Origin: Planosporangium spinosum
GTDB taxonomy: Bacteria > Actinomycetota > Actinomycetes > Mycobacteriales > Micromonosporaceae
Assembly: GCF_049999945.1 (NCBI RefSeq)
Contig: NZ_JBLYUB010000016.1
Span: 121,522-185,521 of the forward strand
Length of the DNA: 64,000 nt
Direction of reading: 5' to 3'
The notes under the pieces are model-generated. The model was not told the DNA's origin. It was given only the letters and a program-made list of their open reading frames with translations, and did no database searches. The first letter of the stretch is position 1; every line of letters begins with the position of its first letter. Position numbers and translations under genes: made by a program. Shown in pieces: positions 16,421 through 25,986 of the stretch.

Positions 16421-17050
16421 TCACCAGAGCACCCAGTCGCCGGCGGCCCACCGTACCGCGACCACGATCATCGCGATGGCCAGACCGACGGCCGTCGACA
16501 CGGCGAGGCCGACGGCCGCGCCCCGGTCCCCCATGCGGGCGAGCACCGCGGCCACGACCCAGGCGACCAGCCCCGCGGCGATACTGATCCAGGCGTACCC
16601 GCCGGCGTCGGACCCGAGCAGTCCGAACAGCATCATCCACAGCCCGCCGGCCACCATGCCCAGGGCGACGGCCCCGCCCCGGATCGGGAACGGTTCCCGG
16701 AAGACCGGACGCGGCGGGCCGACCGGGAACAGCCCCGACGGCAGCCGGATCGCCTCGCGCCGGGGCAACCGGTAGGGCGGTCCGTACGGTCCCGGCGGCG
16801 GCCAGCCGGCGGCCGGTGGCGCACCGGCCTGCGGCGGCCAGCCGGGCGGCGCGGGTCGCACGGGCGGCGCGGATCGCACGGGCGGCGCGGAGGGCACCGG
16901 CGGCGCCGGCGAAGCTACCGGTACTCCCGGGACCACGCCCGGTTCCGGCCCGGACGTCGTCTTCTCCGGCGGACCGGTGGAGGCGCCGCTGCCGGGCGGC
17001 GCCCACGGCGACGGCCGGCCCGGGTCCGTGCCGGCCGCGTCGTCGCTCAT
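16421..17050 (-). CDS. Proline-rich membrane protein of unknown function
   Basis: About 209 residues. The first 110 or so are a disordered Pro/Gly/Ala region with repeats such as RSAPPVR and RAARAAR-type coding units, then three to four hydrophobic helices (GGAVALGMVAGGLWMMLFGLL; WISIAAGLVAWVVAAVLA; AAVGLAVSTAVGLAIAMIVV). This layout, a disordered cytoplasmic tail plus a DUF4190-like membrane bundle, is common in actinomycetes. I start at ATG 17050; a GTG four codons earlier is possible. It is divergent from the LytM lipoprotein gene. Confidence 0.75.
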   Translation of the reverse strand: MSDDAAGTDPGRPSPWAPPGSGASTGPPEKTTSGPEPGVVPGVPVASPAPPVPSAPPVRSAPPVRPAPPGWPPQAGAPPAAGWPPPGPYGPPYRLPRREAIRLPSGLFPVGPPRPVFREPFPIRGGAVALGMVAGGLWMMLFGLLGSDAGGYAWISIAAGLVAWVVAAVLARMGDRGAAVGLAVSTAVGLAIAMIVVAVRWAAGDWVLW

Positions 17051-17151
17051 GTCACTGTCCACCGCATCGCAGCCTAGCGCCGAGTCGGGGTGGATCTCAC
17101 CGGTGGCGGCACCTCGACCCACGCACAGCGCGTGGCTGGCACCATGATCGG

Positions 17152-17937
17152 ATGCGCCACCACCTCCTGCGTACACCGACGGCCGGCCCGACCGTACGGA
17201 TCCTGGCCGCCGGCCTGCTCGTGGTCGCCCTGGCCGGCGGCTGCGGCGGTACGTCCACGGAACGCCCGGCCGGCGTTCCCGTCACCGGCACGCCGGTCGC
17301 GAGCGGCGGGCCTTCCGCGCGGCAGACGCCTCCGCCGGCCGCCGTACCCGGGTCCTCCGGCACGCCCGCAGCCTCCGTGCCTCCCGGCGCCGACCCGCCG
17401 CCGGTGGCCGACGTGCACCACGTGTTCCCGGTGGCCGGCCGGGCCGACTACGGCCGCACCCACCACGACTACCCGGCGACCGACATCTTCGCCGCGTGCG
17501 GATCGGCGGTACAGGCGCCGGCGGACGGCGTGGTCCTCGAGGTGAACCGGGTGGACCGGTTCGACCCGGCTCACCCGGACGGCGCGGACAAGGGCGGCCT
17601 GTCCGTGTCGATCCGCGGCGACGACGGCGTGCGCTACTACGGCTCACATCTGGCGGCCATCGACCCCGGCGTCGACGCCGGCACCCGGCTCCGCGCCGGT
17701 ATCCAGATCGGCGTGGTCGGCAAGACGGGGAACTCCAGCCAGGTGTGCCATCTGCACTTCGGCATCTCACCGGTCTGCCAGCGCACCGGTGACTGGTGGG
17801 TACGCCGAGGTGTGATCTTCCCGTGGAGGTACCTGGACTCCTGGCGGGCCGGCGGCAACCTCTCCCCCGCCGACGAAGCCGCCGCCTGGCAGCGCGACCA
17901 CGGCTGCCCCACGGCGCCCACGCCGGGTACCCGCTGA
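17152..17937 (+). CDS. M23 (LytM-type) metallopeptidase lipoprotein
   Basis: Cell-wall peptidase of 261 residues. The N-terminus has a signal with a lipobox (LAGGC), then a Pro/Ser-rich spacer to about residue 85, then the LytM domain. Zinc ligands are visible in the HHDYPATDIFA region (HxxxD) and HLHFG (HxH), so it is probably active against peptidoglycan cross-links. The ATG at 17152 gives a short basic start (MRHHLLRT) before the hydrophobic core. It converges on the glycosyltransferase across a G/C hairpin. Confidence 0.9.
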   Translation: MRHHLLRTPTAGPTVRILAAGLLVVALAGGCGGTSTERPAGVPVTGTPVASGGPSARQTPPPAAVPGSSGTPAASVPPGADPPPVADVHHVFPVAGRADYGRTHHDYPATDIFAACGSAVQAPADGVVLEVNRVDRFDPAHPDGADKGGLSVSIRGDDGVRYYGSHLAAIDPGVDAGTRLRAGIQIGVVGKTGNSSQVCHLHFGISPVCQRTGDWWVRRGVIFPWRYLDSWRAGGNLSPADEAAAWQRDHGCPTAPTPGTR

Positions 17938-17950
17938 GCCCGGCGCACGT

Positions 17951-17998
17951 CACCCCCCGGCGGAAGTCACCCCCGGGCAACGACCCGGCGGGGGGGTG
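17951..17998. terminator. Hairpin between convergent M23 and glycosyltransferase genes
   Basis: CACCCCCC at 17951 pairs with GGGGGGTG ending at 17998; the inner sequence can extend the stem imperfectly. Confidence 0.45.
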
Positions 17999-18012
17999 TC
18001 ACCCGGCAGGGG

Positions 18013-18711
18013 TCACCTGGACAGCATGGGCCGGCGCACCCGCTCGCGGAGCAGGATCCACAGCGCCTCGACGCCGTCCTTCCAGGTGATCTTCTTGCCT
18101 TCTTCCCGGCTCCGGGCCCGGTAGCTGATCGGCAGCTCGTACGGGCGGTAGCCGTTGCGCAGCAGCTTGCCGGTGACCTCGGCCTCCATGCCGAAGCCCT
18201 TCGACTTGATGTTCAGCGACCGGTACAGGTCGAGGGGCATCACCTTGAAGCAGGTCTCCAGGTCGCCGATGTAGCAGTTGAAGAGGATGTTGGCGGCCGT
18301 GGTGACGCCCTTGTTGCCCATCACGTACCAGAACGAGAAGGAGCTGTGCCCGCCGAAGGTCCGATTCCCGTAGACCACGGTGGCCTTGCCCTCGAGGATC
18401 GGGGCGAGCAGGCGGGGGATGTCCTGGGGGTCGTACTCGAGGTCGGCGTCGAGGATGACCAGGTAGTCGCCGACGGCCTGGGCGACCGCCGTCCGGATCG
18501 CGGCGCCCTTGCCCTGGTTGCGCTCGTGCAGGACCACCCGTAGCCGGGGATCATCGGTGCGGCCGAGGATCTCCCGGGTACCGTCGGAGCTGCCGTCGTC
18601 GACGACGACGAGCTCCACGTCACACGGGTAGTTGACGTCGAGAGCCTGCTTGAGCGCCTCGGCGAGCCGAGCTTCCTCGTTGTACACCGGCATGAGGATG
18701 GACAGCTTCAC
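18013..18711 (-). CDS. Family 2 glycosyltransferase (polyprenyl-phosphate type)
   Basis: GT-A enzyme of about 232 residues. It begins KLSILMPVYNEE, has the nucleotide-sugar motif VVVDDGSSDGT, the metal-binding DADLEYDPQDIP (DxD), and the acceptor region FGMEAEVTGKLL typical of dolichol-phosphate mannose/glucosyltransferase-like proteins. No C-terminal membrane helices are present, so it is the soluble form. I prefer GTG 18711 (CGGAG upstream) over an ATG at 18750 that has no ribosome site. The donor sugar cannot be told. Confidence 0.9.
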   Translation of the reverse strand: MKLSILMPVYNEEARLAEALKQALDVNYPCDVELVVVDDGSSDGTREILGRTDDPRLRVVLHERNQGKGAAIRTAVAQAVGDYLVILDADLEYDPQDIPRLLAPILEGKATVVYGNRTFGGHSSFSFWYVMGNKGVTTAANILFNCYIGDLETCFKVMPLDLYRSLNIKSKGFGMEAEVTGKLLRNGYRPYELPISYRARSREEGKKITWKDGVEALWILLRERVRRPMLSR

Positions 18712-18952
18712 TGCGTACTCCGGAAGTTCGACTCGAGGACGGACGGACATAGCCTAAAGTCTCGCGATCGGCGGCGGTCCACACGTTCACAGCCGCCGCC
18801 CATGACCTCAGGTGCCGGTCCGATCGCTGGACGTCGGTGCCTGGGCCGCACAGCCGGCAGCCCACGGTGCAGGCGCCCCCGCCGTACCGGCACCTTAGAC
18901 GAAAATCGCCGGCAGCCTACCCCGGCCGGCCAAGCGATTGTAGGGCAGCCCC

Positions 18953-19960
18953 TCAGGCGGGGTGGTACGGAGCCAGTTTCTCTCCCCGGTCCAGCCGGAC
19001 CACCCGCCGGTCGGTGACGATCGCGGTCACCAACGAGTGCGGGGTCACGTCGAACGCGGGGTTGACCGCGTCGGCCCCCGCCGGTCCCGCGGCCACGCCG
19101 TGGAACGACATCACCTCGGCCGCGCCCCGGTCCTCGATCTCGACCTCGTCCCCCGACGGCGTGTCGAGATCGACCGTCGACTCGGGCGCCACCACCACGA
19201 ACGGGATGCCGGCCGCCCGCGCGCCGAGGGCGTGCGCGTAGGTACCGACCTTGTTGACCACGTCACCGTTGGCACAGATCCGGTCGGCACCCAGGATCAC
19301 GGCATCGACCTCCCCGCGGCTCATGAGGAACGGCCCGGCGCCGTCGACCGCCAGCCGGTACGGGATGCCTGCCTGAGCCAACTCCCAGGCGGTCAGCCGG
19401 GCTCCCTGCAACAGCGGGCGGGTCTCACTCGCGACCATGCCGGCCAGCGCGCCCCGCCGGTGCAGTTCGAACGCCACCGCGAGCGCCGTACCGCCGGTCA
19501 CGGTGGCCAGCGCGCCGGTGTTGCAGTGGGTCAGCAGCCGGGGACGCTCCCCGCACAGCGAGCTGACCAGGTCGGCGCCGAGGCGGGCCATCCGGTCGGC
19601 GCTGTCGATCTCCTCGTCGCGGATCCGCAGCGCCTCGTCGAGGACGGCGTCGGGGCCGTCGGGCAGCCGGGTCGCCACCCGCTGGACGCAGCGGGCGAGG
19701 TTGACCGCGGTGGGGCGCGCCGTCCCTACCAGGTCCACGGCGGCAGCCAGCCGGTCGGGGTCACCGGCGAACTGGCGCGCGGCCAGCACCACACCGAAGG
19801 CGCCGGCCACCCCGATCGCCGGGGCTCCCCGTACCGCGAGCCGGCGGATCGCCGCGACCAGTTCCTCCACGGTGGACAGGCGCAGGATCCGGGTGGCGTC
19901 CGGCAGCGCGGTCTGGTCGATGATCTCCACCGCACCGTCAACCCAGTCGATGGTCCGCAT
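18953..19960 (-). CDS. mtnA: S-methyl-5-thioribose-1-phosphate isomerase
   Basis: Isomerises methylthioribose-1-phosphate to the ribulose form in methionine salvage. 335 residues, the family length. Visible motifs: RGAPAIGVAGAFG near the N-terminus, the catalytic Cys in LLTHCNTGALATV and the catalytic Asp in GADRICANGD. No other salvage genes are adjacent, though some members act on ribose-1-phosphate analogues. It lies 28 bases past the start of the region that ends the M48 gene's promoter side, in the same orientation as that gene. Confidence 0.95.
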   Translation of the reverse strand: MRTIDWVDGAVEIIDQTALPDATRILRLSTVEELVAAIRRLAVRGAPAIGVAGAFGVVLAARQFAGDPDRLAAAVDLVGTARPTAVNLARCVQRVATRLPDGPDAVLDEALRIRDEEIDSADRMARLGADLVSSLCGERPRLLTHCNTGALATVTGGTALAVAFELHRRGALAGMVASETRPLLQGARLTAWELAQAGIPYRLAVDGAGPFLMSRGEVDAVILGADRICANGDVVNKVGTYAHALGARAAGIPFVVVAPESTVDLDTPSGDEVEIEDRGAAEVMSFHGVAAGPAGADAVNPAFDVTPHSLVTAIVTDRRVVRLDRGEKLAPYHPA

Positions 19961-19988
19961 CGACTCAGCCTAGTCAGGCCGGCACCGG

Positions 19989-21887
19989 TCACGAAGCGTC
20001 CGGCGCGGCTCCCGCCCGCTCCGCGTCGTCCCGGCCCATCGCGCCCACGACCCCGCCGAGCGCCTTGAAGCCCTCGCCCAGCTCTTCGGAGTGCAGGCTC
20101 TGGCGCAGCGTCACGGTACCGCCGTCGCGCATGGTCACCTCGAAGGTCACCGGTACCCGCTTCGCCAGCCGCGCCGTCGCGATGTCCTCGAAGGCGAGGA
20201 ACCGACCGCCCGCCCGGGCGGCCAGCTCCGCGGGCGCGGTCTCGGCCGCCAGCTTGTACAGCCGCCGCTTGGCCTGCTCGTGGTGCTTCTTGCCGGGGGA
20301 CGGGACGAGCTGGAGCCCGGTTGAGAACACCAGCACGTCGTAGAGCCCGTCGGCGGACTTCAGATCGCTGACCGCCGCGACGACCTCGGCGCCCACGGCG
20401 GTGGCGGCCGTCTGCTCGGCGCGGGCGACCGCGGTGTCCACGCCCCACCCGTGCAGGCGGGCCCGCAGCTCGGCCGCACCCGCCGGTCCGCCGACCGCCG
20501 CCGCCACGAGCGGGGTCAGGTCCAGGGCCGACCCGTCGCGCCCGACCAGGGTGGCCGACTGCGACCAGGAGTGCTGCCAGCGCCCGGCACCGGCGCGCTC
20601 CACGGCCACGGCGAGCGCGCTCTCCAGCGCCGATCCGAGCGCCGCGGCGTCCGCCCGGGGCTCGGGCCGCGCGCCGGGCCGCAGCGCGGAGCCCAGCTCG
20701 CCGCCCCGGCCCGCCTCGATGAGGTCCAGTACCGTGTCGAGGTCGCTGCGCGACACCCCGGCGATCCGGGCGGCCACCCGGTAGAGCGTGTCCGCGTCCC
20801 GCTGGTGGACCATCCGCATGGCCCGGGCCGTGTACTCCTCGAACGGCACCCGGACGCGGTCACCGAAGTCGAACGTGCTCCGCTCGATCGCGTCCAGCAG
20901 CTCCGGCAGCAGCGGCACGAGTGCCACCGCGGGGCGGCGGTCGCCGCTGTCCGGTACGGCGGGCTCCCGCTCGATCACCGCCACCCGGGCGCCGACCGGC
21001 GGGTGTGAGTCCCACCGCGAGCGCTCCTCGTCGGGCGCCTTCTCCCGCAGCTGCGCCAACTCGTCACCGCGCGCGGCGAGCATTCGGCCAAACCCGTCCA
21101 GGACACCGGTCGGGGCGTGCCCGGAGTCCAGCCCCCACCCGACGTAGTTGTTGAGGTAGAAGCCCCACGCGGCGCTGATGACCGGCAGTTCGCGCAGCGC
21201 GCCGGCGGCCGCGCCGCTGCCGCCCGCGCGGACGGCGGCCCGGTCGGCCTCCAGCTCCATGCGCCGGCTGACCGCCAGCGAGACCAGGAAGTACAGCCGC
21301 GCGTACAGGCCGAAGAGCCGACCGGCGAGCGTCTTCGGGCCCACCTGGGCGATGGTGTGCACGATGGCGGCCTTGCCCCGGTAGGTCAGGGCACCCAGCC
21401 GGGTGTGGCTGTGCGAGTAGTGGCCGAGTTCATGGGCGAGCACGGCCCGCACCTGGTCGACGGTGAGCGCCTGCAGCAGCGGCACTCCGATGTAGAGGTA
21501 GCGCCGGCCGGCCCGCAGGCCGAGCAGCCGGGAGTCCTCGGTGACGGCCGCGTTGACCTCGGCGACCAGCCGGATTTCGTCAGGTACTCGGGTCCGCACG
21601 ACCGCGGCGAGCTCGCGCACGCCCGCCCACAGCTCCGGCGCCTGCCGCTCGTCGACGACCACGCCGTCCGGCGGCTCCGGCCGGGTGGTGACCACCTTCC
21701 ACAGCGCCACCACGATGCCCGCCGCGAGCGCGAGTACGAGGAAACTCAGCTTGCCGGCAGCGGCGCCGGGATGCTCGCGCCACAGCCACACGGCGACCCA
21801 GCCGAGCCCCGCGACCACGCCGAAGGCGAGCACGTAGAAGCCGGCGAGCAGGGCGGCCGACACCGCCGCGCGCACTGTGGTGACCAT
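19989..21887 (-). CDS. M48 family membrane zinc metallopeptidase
   Basis: About 632 residues. Two N-terminal membrane helices (about 10-32 and 44-63) precede the peptidase domain with HELGH near residue 160 and the third zinc ligand region RRMELEADRAAV about 60 residues later. After about residue 330 comes a long C-terminal region of unknown fold. The ATG at 21887 has GGAGG eight bases ahead. HtpX-like proteases act in membrane protein quality control; the long C-terminal extension sets this one apart. It reads toward mtnA with a 28-base gap and may be co-transcribed. Confidence 0.9.
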   Translation of the reverse strand: MVTTVRAAVSAALLAGFYVLAFGVVAGLGWVAVWLWREHPGAAAGKLSFLVLALAAGIVVALWKVVTTRPEPPDGVVVDERQAPELWAGVRELAAVVRTRVPDEIRLVAEVNAAVTEDSRLLGLRAGRRYLYIGVPLLQALTVDQVRAVLAHELGHYSHSHTRLGALTYRGKAAIVHTIAQVGPKTLAGRLFGLYARLYFLVSLAVSRRMELEADRAAVRAGGSGAAAGALRELPVISAAWGFYLNNYVGWGLDSGHAPTGVLDGFGRMLAARGDELAQLREKAPDEERSRWDSHPPVGARVAVIEREPAVPDSGDRRPAVALVPLLPELLDAIERSTFDFGDRVRVPFEEYTARAMRMVHQRDADTLYRVAARIAGVSRSDLDTVLDLIEAGRGGELGSALRPGARPEPRADAAALGSALESALAVAVERAGAGRWQHSWSQSATLVGRDGSALDLTPLVAAAVGGPAGAAELRARLHGWGVDTAVARAEQTAATAVGAEVVAAVSDLKSADGLYDVLVFSTGLQLVPSPGKKHHEQAKRRLYKLAAETAPAELAARAGGRFLAFEDIATARLAKRVPVTFEVTMRDGGTVTLRQSLHSEELGEGFKALGGVVGAMGRDDAERAGAAPDAS

Positions 21888-21996
21888 CCGTGTTTCCTCC
21901 CATGGCATCGTCGAGCGGACCCTAACGGTCGCGATCATCAATGTCTCTCCTCCGGACGTACGACGATCCGGCGGTCGGCGCACTAACGTCGGCGGC

Positions 21997-23064
21997 ATGG
22001 CCGACCGTGATCCGATCGAAGACCTGCGGCGCATCGCGTTCCTGTTGGAGCGCGCCCACGAGGCGACCTACCGGGTGAAGGCGTTCCGGACGGCCGCGGC
22101 GGTGCTCGCCACGGTGGGCGCGGACGAGGTGGCGGAGCGGTCCCGCGCCGGTACCCTCACCGAGCTGACCGGGGTCGGCGAGGTGACCGCCCGCTGCGTG
22201 GCCGAGTCGCTGGCCGGCGAGGAGCCGGTCTACCTGCGCCGCCTGCTCGACACCGAGGGCAGCGATCTCGACGAGGCGACCGCCGCGCTGCGGGCGGCGC
22301 TGCGCGGCGACTGCCACAGCCACTCGGACTGGTCCGACGGCGGCTCCCCGATCGAGGAGATGGCGCTGGCCGCGGTCGACCTGGGGCACGAGTACCTGGT
22401 ACTCACCGACCACTCGCCGCGTCTGACAGTGGCTCGCGGCCTGTCGGCCGACCGGCTACGCGAGCAGTTGGACATCGTCGCCGCGCTGAACGAGAAACTG
22501 TCCGACCTCGCCGCCCAGGGTGCGATGAAGCCGTTCCGGTTGCTGACCGGCATCGAGGTGGACATCCTGGCGGACGGGTCGCTGGACCAGACCGACGAGT
22601 TGCTGGCCCGCCTCGACGTCGTGGTCGCCTCGGTGCACAGCAGGCTGCGCGACGAGTCCGCGGTGATGACCAGGCGCATGGTGACGGCGCTGGCCAACCC
22701 GCACGTGGACATCCTCGGGCACTGCACCGGCCGGCTGGTCACCGGCAGGAAGGCGACCGGGCAGAACAAGCGGCCGGAGAGCACGTTCGACGCCGACGCG
22801 GTGTTCGGCACGGCCGCCGAGTACGACAAGGCCATCGAGATCAACAGCCGGCCGGAGCGGCTGGACCCGCCGAAGCGGCTGCTGCGCCGGGCGTACGAGC
22901 TGGGCTGCCGGTTCAGCATCGACACCGACGCGCACGCCCCCGGCCAGCTGGACTGGCTGCCGTACGGCTGTGCCCGCGCCGCCGCGTGCGGGGTGGGCCC
23001 GGACCGCGTGGTCAACACGATGCCGGCGCACGAGCTGGTCGAGTGGGCCCGGTCGCACGGATGA
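21997..23064 (+). CDS. PHP domain phosphoesterase with PolX-like HhH N-terminus
   Basis: 355 residues. Residues 1-85 resemble the helix-hairpin-helix of X-family polymerases (AFLLERAHEATYRVKAFRTA and LTGVGEVTARCVAESL), but no nucleotidyltransferase palm is present. The rest is a PHP domain with all metal motifs: GDCHSHSDWSDGG, VLTDHS, TGIEVDILADGS, SVHS, ILGHCTGR, EINSRPERLDPP and IDTDAH. It should hydrolyse a phosphoester, possibly DNA 3'-ends, as in bacterial PolX. Its stop codon lies in a tandem repeat. Confidence 0.9.
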   Translation: MADRDPIEDLRRIAFLLERAHEATYRVKAFRTAAAVLATVGADEVAERSRAGTLTELTGVGEVTARCVAESLAGEEPVYLRRLLDTEGSDLDEATAALRAALRGDCHSHSDWSDGGSPIEEMALAAVDLGHEYLVLTDHSPRLTVARGLSADRLREQLDIVAALNEKLSDLAAQGAMKPFRLLTGIEVDILADGSLDQTDELLARLDVVVASVHSRLRDESAVMTRRMVTALANPHVDILGHCTGRLVTGRKATGQNKRPESTFDADAVFGTAAEYDKAIEINSRPERLDPPKRLLRRAYELGCRFSIDTDAHAPGQLDWLPYGCARAAACGVGPDRVVNTMPAHELVEWARSHG

Positions 23065-23128
23065 TCTTCCACGGCGGACGCACGGATGATCTCCCCGCCC
23101 GGTCGCACGGATGATCTCCCTAACGGCC
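23054..23128. repeat. 25-bp tandem repeat over the PHP gene 3' end
   Basis: CGCACGGATGATCT begins at 23054, 23079 and 23104, exactly 25 bases apart. The first copy holds the PHP stop codon, so the next two are copies of the gene end, as at dppC. Confidence 0.85.
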
Positions 23129-23197
23129 ACCCTCGGCCGGCCGGCGGCCGCCTTCTGCCGATACACGGCGCTGCCAGGGTCAACTAGGGTCGGACAC

Positions 23198-24871
23198 GTG
23201 GATCGTGTACATGACATCGCCGACCGGTACGTAGACGAATGGGCGTCACTCGACCCGACCGGGGCGACCCACGCCGGCATCGCCGGCCACGACGACCGGA
23301 TGACCGACTACTCCCCGGAGGGGTACGCCGCCCTCGCCGACCTCGACCGGCGCACGCTGGCCCGGCTCGACGCGGCGGAGCCGGCGGACGAGCGGGAACG
23401 GGTGGCGAAGGAGGCCATGCGGGAGCGGCTGGGCCGGTCCCTGACGCTCTACGACGCCGGTGACGTCACCAGCGCGGTCAACGTCATCGCCAGCGGCCTG
23501 CACACGATACGGGCCGCGTTCGACCTGATGCCCACGTCAGGCGAGGAGGCCGCGGCCAACATCGCCACCCGGCTGGCCGCGGTGCCGACGGCGCTGGCCC
23601 AGTGGCGGCAGACCCTGCGGCACGCGGCCGACTCCGGTCACGTGTCACCACGGCAACAGATGATCGAGGTCGCCAAGCAGTGCGACATCTGGACCGACCC
23701 GGCCGGGGACGACTTCTACCCCGCGCTGGCCGAGCGGGCCGCGGCCGGGGTGAGCGAGGCGCTGCGCGCCGACCTGCGCCGGGCCGCTGCGGCCGCGCGC
23801 GCGTCGACCGCCGAGACCGGACGGTTCCTGCGCGAGGAGCTGGCGCCACGGGGCCGGGCGAAGCAGGCCGCCGGACCCGAGCGGTACGCCCGCGCCCTCG
23901 GCTACTTCCTCGGCGCCGACGTCGACGCGCACGAGGCGTACGCGTGGGGCTTCACGGAGCTGGCCCGCCTGGAGGCGGAGATGCGCCGGGTGGCCGACAA
24001 GATCGTCCCCGGCGGCTCGGTCGACGACGCCGTGGACGCGCTGGACGCCGACCCGACCCGCAACATCACCGGCAAGGATGCCTTCCGCGGCTGGATGCAG
24101 GAGCTGGCCGACCGCGCCGTCGACGAGCTGCACGGCGCGCACTTCGACATCCCCGAGTCGGTGCGCCGGATCGAGTGCTGCCTCGCTCCCACCTCCGACG
24201 GCGCCATCTACTACACCGGCCCCAGCGAGGACTTCACCCGGCCCGGCCGGATGTGGTGGGCGGTGCCGCTGGGCATCGACACGTTCTCGACCTGGCGCGA
24301 GGTGACGACCGTCTACCACGAGGGAGTGCCGGGTCACCACCTCCAGATCGGACAGACGGTGGCCCGCGCCGAGCTGCTCAACCGGTGGCAGCGCCTGCTG
24401 TGCTGGTGCTCCGGCCACGGTGAGGGCTGGGCGCTGTACGCCGAGCGCCTGATGGACGAGCTGGGCTACCTGGCCGACCCGGGCGACCGCCTCGGCATGC
24501 TCGACGGGCAGGCGTTCCGCGCGGCCCGGGTGATCGTCGACATCGGCATGCACCTCGAACTGGAGATCCCGCGCGACAACCCGTTCGGGTTCCACCCGGG
24601 TGAGCGGTGGACGCCGGAGCTGGGCTGGGAGTTCATGCGGGCGCACTGCCGGGTGCCGGACGAGAACCTGCGTTTCGAGGTCAACCGCTACCTCGGCTGG
24701 GCCGGCCAGGCCCCCTCGTACAAACTCGGCGAGCGGATCTGGCTGCAGGCGCGCGAGGACGCGCGGGCGCGTAAGGGCGCGGCCTTCGACCTGCGCACGT
24801 TCCACCGGGACGCGCTCAATCTCGGGGCACTGGGGCTGGACCCGCTCCGGGCCGCCCTCGCGCGGGTCTGA
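23198..24871 (+). CDS. DUF885 family zinc hydrolase (first paralogue)
   Basis: About 557 residues of the DUF885 family, zincin-like proteins thought to be peptidases. The metal motif YHEGVPGHHLQIGQ (HExxPGHH) is near residue 375, followed by a helix with EGWALYAERLMDELGY. No signal peptide, so it is probably cytoplasmic. GTG 23198 is the chosen start (VDRVHDIADRYVDEW). The CoA-transferase gene follows after five bases, so the two form an operon. A second family member is at 34067. Confidence 0.9.
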   Translation: MDRVHDIADRYVDEWASLDPTGATHAGIAGHDDRMTDYSPEGYAALADLDRRTLARLDAAEPADERERVAKEAMRERLGRSLTLYDAGDVTSAVNVIASGLHTIRAAFDLMPTSGEEAAANIATRLAAVPTALAQWRQTLRHAADSGHVSPRQQMIEVAKQCDIWTDPAGDDFYPALAERAAAGVSEALRADLRRAAAAARASTAETGRFLREELAPRGRAKQAAGPERYARALGYFLGADVDAHEAYAWGFTELARLEAEMRRVADKIVPGGSVDDAVDALDADPTRNITGKDAFRGWMQELADRAVDELHGAHFDIPESVRRIECCLAPTSDGAIYYTGPSEDFTRPGRMWWAVPLGIDTFSTWREVTTVYHEGVPGHHLQIGQTVARAELLNRWQRLLCWCSGHGEGWALYAERLMDELGYLADPGDRLGMLDGQAFRAARVIVDIGMHLELEIPRDNPFGFHPGERWTPELGWEFMRAHCRVPDENLRFEVNRYLGWAGQAPSYKLGERIWLQAREDARARKGAAFDLRTFHRDALNLGALGLDPLRAALARV

Positions 24872-24876
24872 CCCGG

Positions 24877-25986
24877 ATGCCCGGGCCGCTCCACGGCCTG
24901 CTGGTGGCCGACTTCTCCCGCGTCCTCGCCGGCCCGCTGGCCACGATGACGCTGGGTGACCTCGGCGCCGAGGTGGTGAAGGTGGAGCGGCCGGGCACCG
25001 GCGACGAGACCCGGTCCTGGGCCCCGCCGTCCGCACCCGACGGCACCTCCACCTACTACCTCGCCGTCAACCGCAACAAGCGCAGCGTCAGCCTCGACCT
25101 GTCCACTCCGGAGGGCCGGGAGGTCGCCCGAGAGCTGGCGCTGCGCGCCGACGTCCTCGTCGAGAACTTCGCCCCCGGCACCATGGAGCGCTTCGGGCTC
25201 GGCTACGACGACCTGGCCGCCGACAACCCGCGCCTGGTCTACGCCAGCGTCACCGGGTTCGGCCGGGACTCCGCCCTGCCCGGCTACGACTTCCTCATCC
25301 AGGCCGTGGGCGGGTTGATGTCGCTGACCGGCGAGCCGGACGGCGCGCCGACCAAGGTCGGCGTGGCGCTGGTCGACGTGCTGGCCGGCCAGAACCTGAC
25401 CAGCGGGGTGCTGGCCGCGCTGTACGCGCGCGAGCGGACCGGCCGGGGCCAGCGCGTCGAGGTGAACCTGCTGGGCAGTCTGCTGGCCGCGCTGGTCAAC
25501 CAGGCGTCGGCGTACCTCAACGCGGGAGTGGTCGGCGAGCGGATGGGTAACCGGCACCCCAGCATCGCCCCGTACGAGACGCTGCGCACCGCCGATTCCC
25601 CGATCGTCGTGGCGGTCGGCAATGACCGGCAGTTCGCCCGGCTGTGCGACGGGCTCGCCACGCCCCGGCTCGTGTCGGACGTCCGGTTCGCCGACAACCC
25701 GGCACGGGTACGTCACCGCGACGCCCTGGTCGCGGAGTTGGAGTCGGTGCTGCGCTCGCGCCCGGCCGCGCACTGGGTGGAGGCGCTGACCGCGGCCGGG
25801 GTGCCGTGCGGGCGGGTCAACGACGTGGCCGGGGCGTTCGCGCTGGCCGAGCGGCTGGGGCTGGACCCGGTGGTACGGCAACCGGGGTGGCCGACCAGCG
25901 TCGCGAGCCCGCTACGCCTGTCGGACACCCCGGTCAGCTACCGGCTTCCGCCCCCGGAGCAGGGGCCGCCGGTCACACCTCGTTGA
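24877..25986 (+). CDS. CaiB/BaiF family III CoA-transferase
   Basis: 369 residues. Moves CoA between carboxylic acids through an enzyme-aspartyl-CoA intermediate. It begins LLVADFSRVLAGPLATMTLGDLGAEVVKVERP, the standard family start, and the catalytic Asp lies in LPGYDFLIQAVGG. The C-terminal region (AGVPCGRVNDVAGAF) is also typical. The acid substrate is unknown. It sits five bases after the DUF885 gene, and its 3' end overlaps the convergent DUF6114 gene by 14 bases. Confidence 0.92.
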   Translation: MPGPLHGLLVADFSRVLAGPLATMTLGDLGAEVVKVERPGTGDETRSWAPPSAPDGTSTYYLAVNRNKRSVSLDLSTPEGREVARELALRADVLVENFAPGTMERFGLGYDDLAADNPRLVYASVTGFGRDSALPGYDFLIQAVGGLMSLTGEPDGAPTKVGVALVDVLAGQNLTSGVLAALYARERTGRGQRVEVNLLGSLLAALVNQASAYLNAGVVGERMGNRHPSIAPYETLRTADSPIVVAVGNDRQFARLCDGLATPRLVSDVRFADNPARVRHRDALVAELESVLRSRPAAHWVEALTAAGVPCGRVNDVAGAFALAERLGLDPVVRQPGWPTSVASPLRLSDTPVSYRLPPPEQGPPVTPR

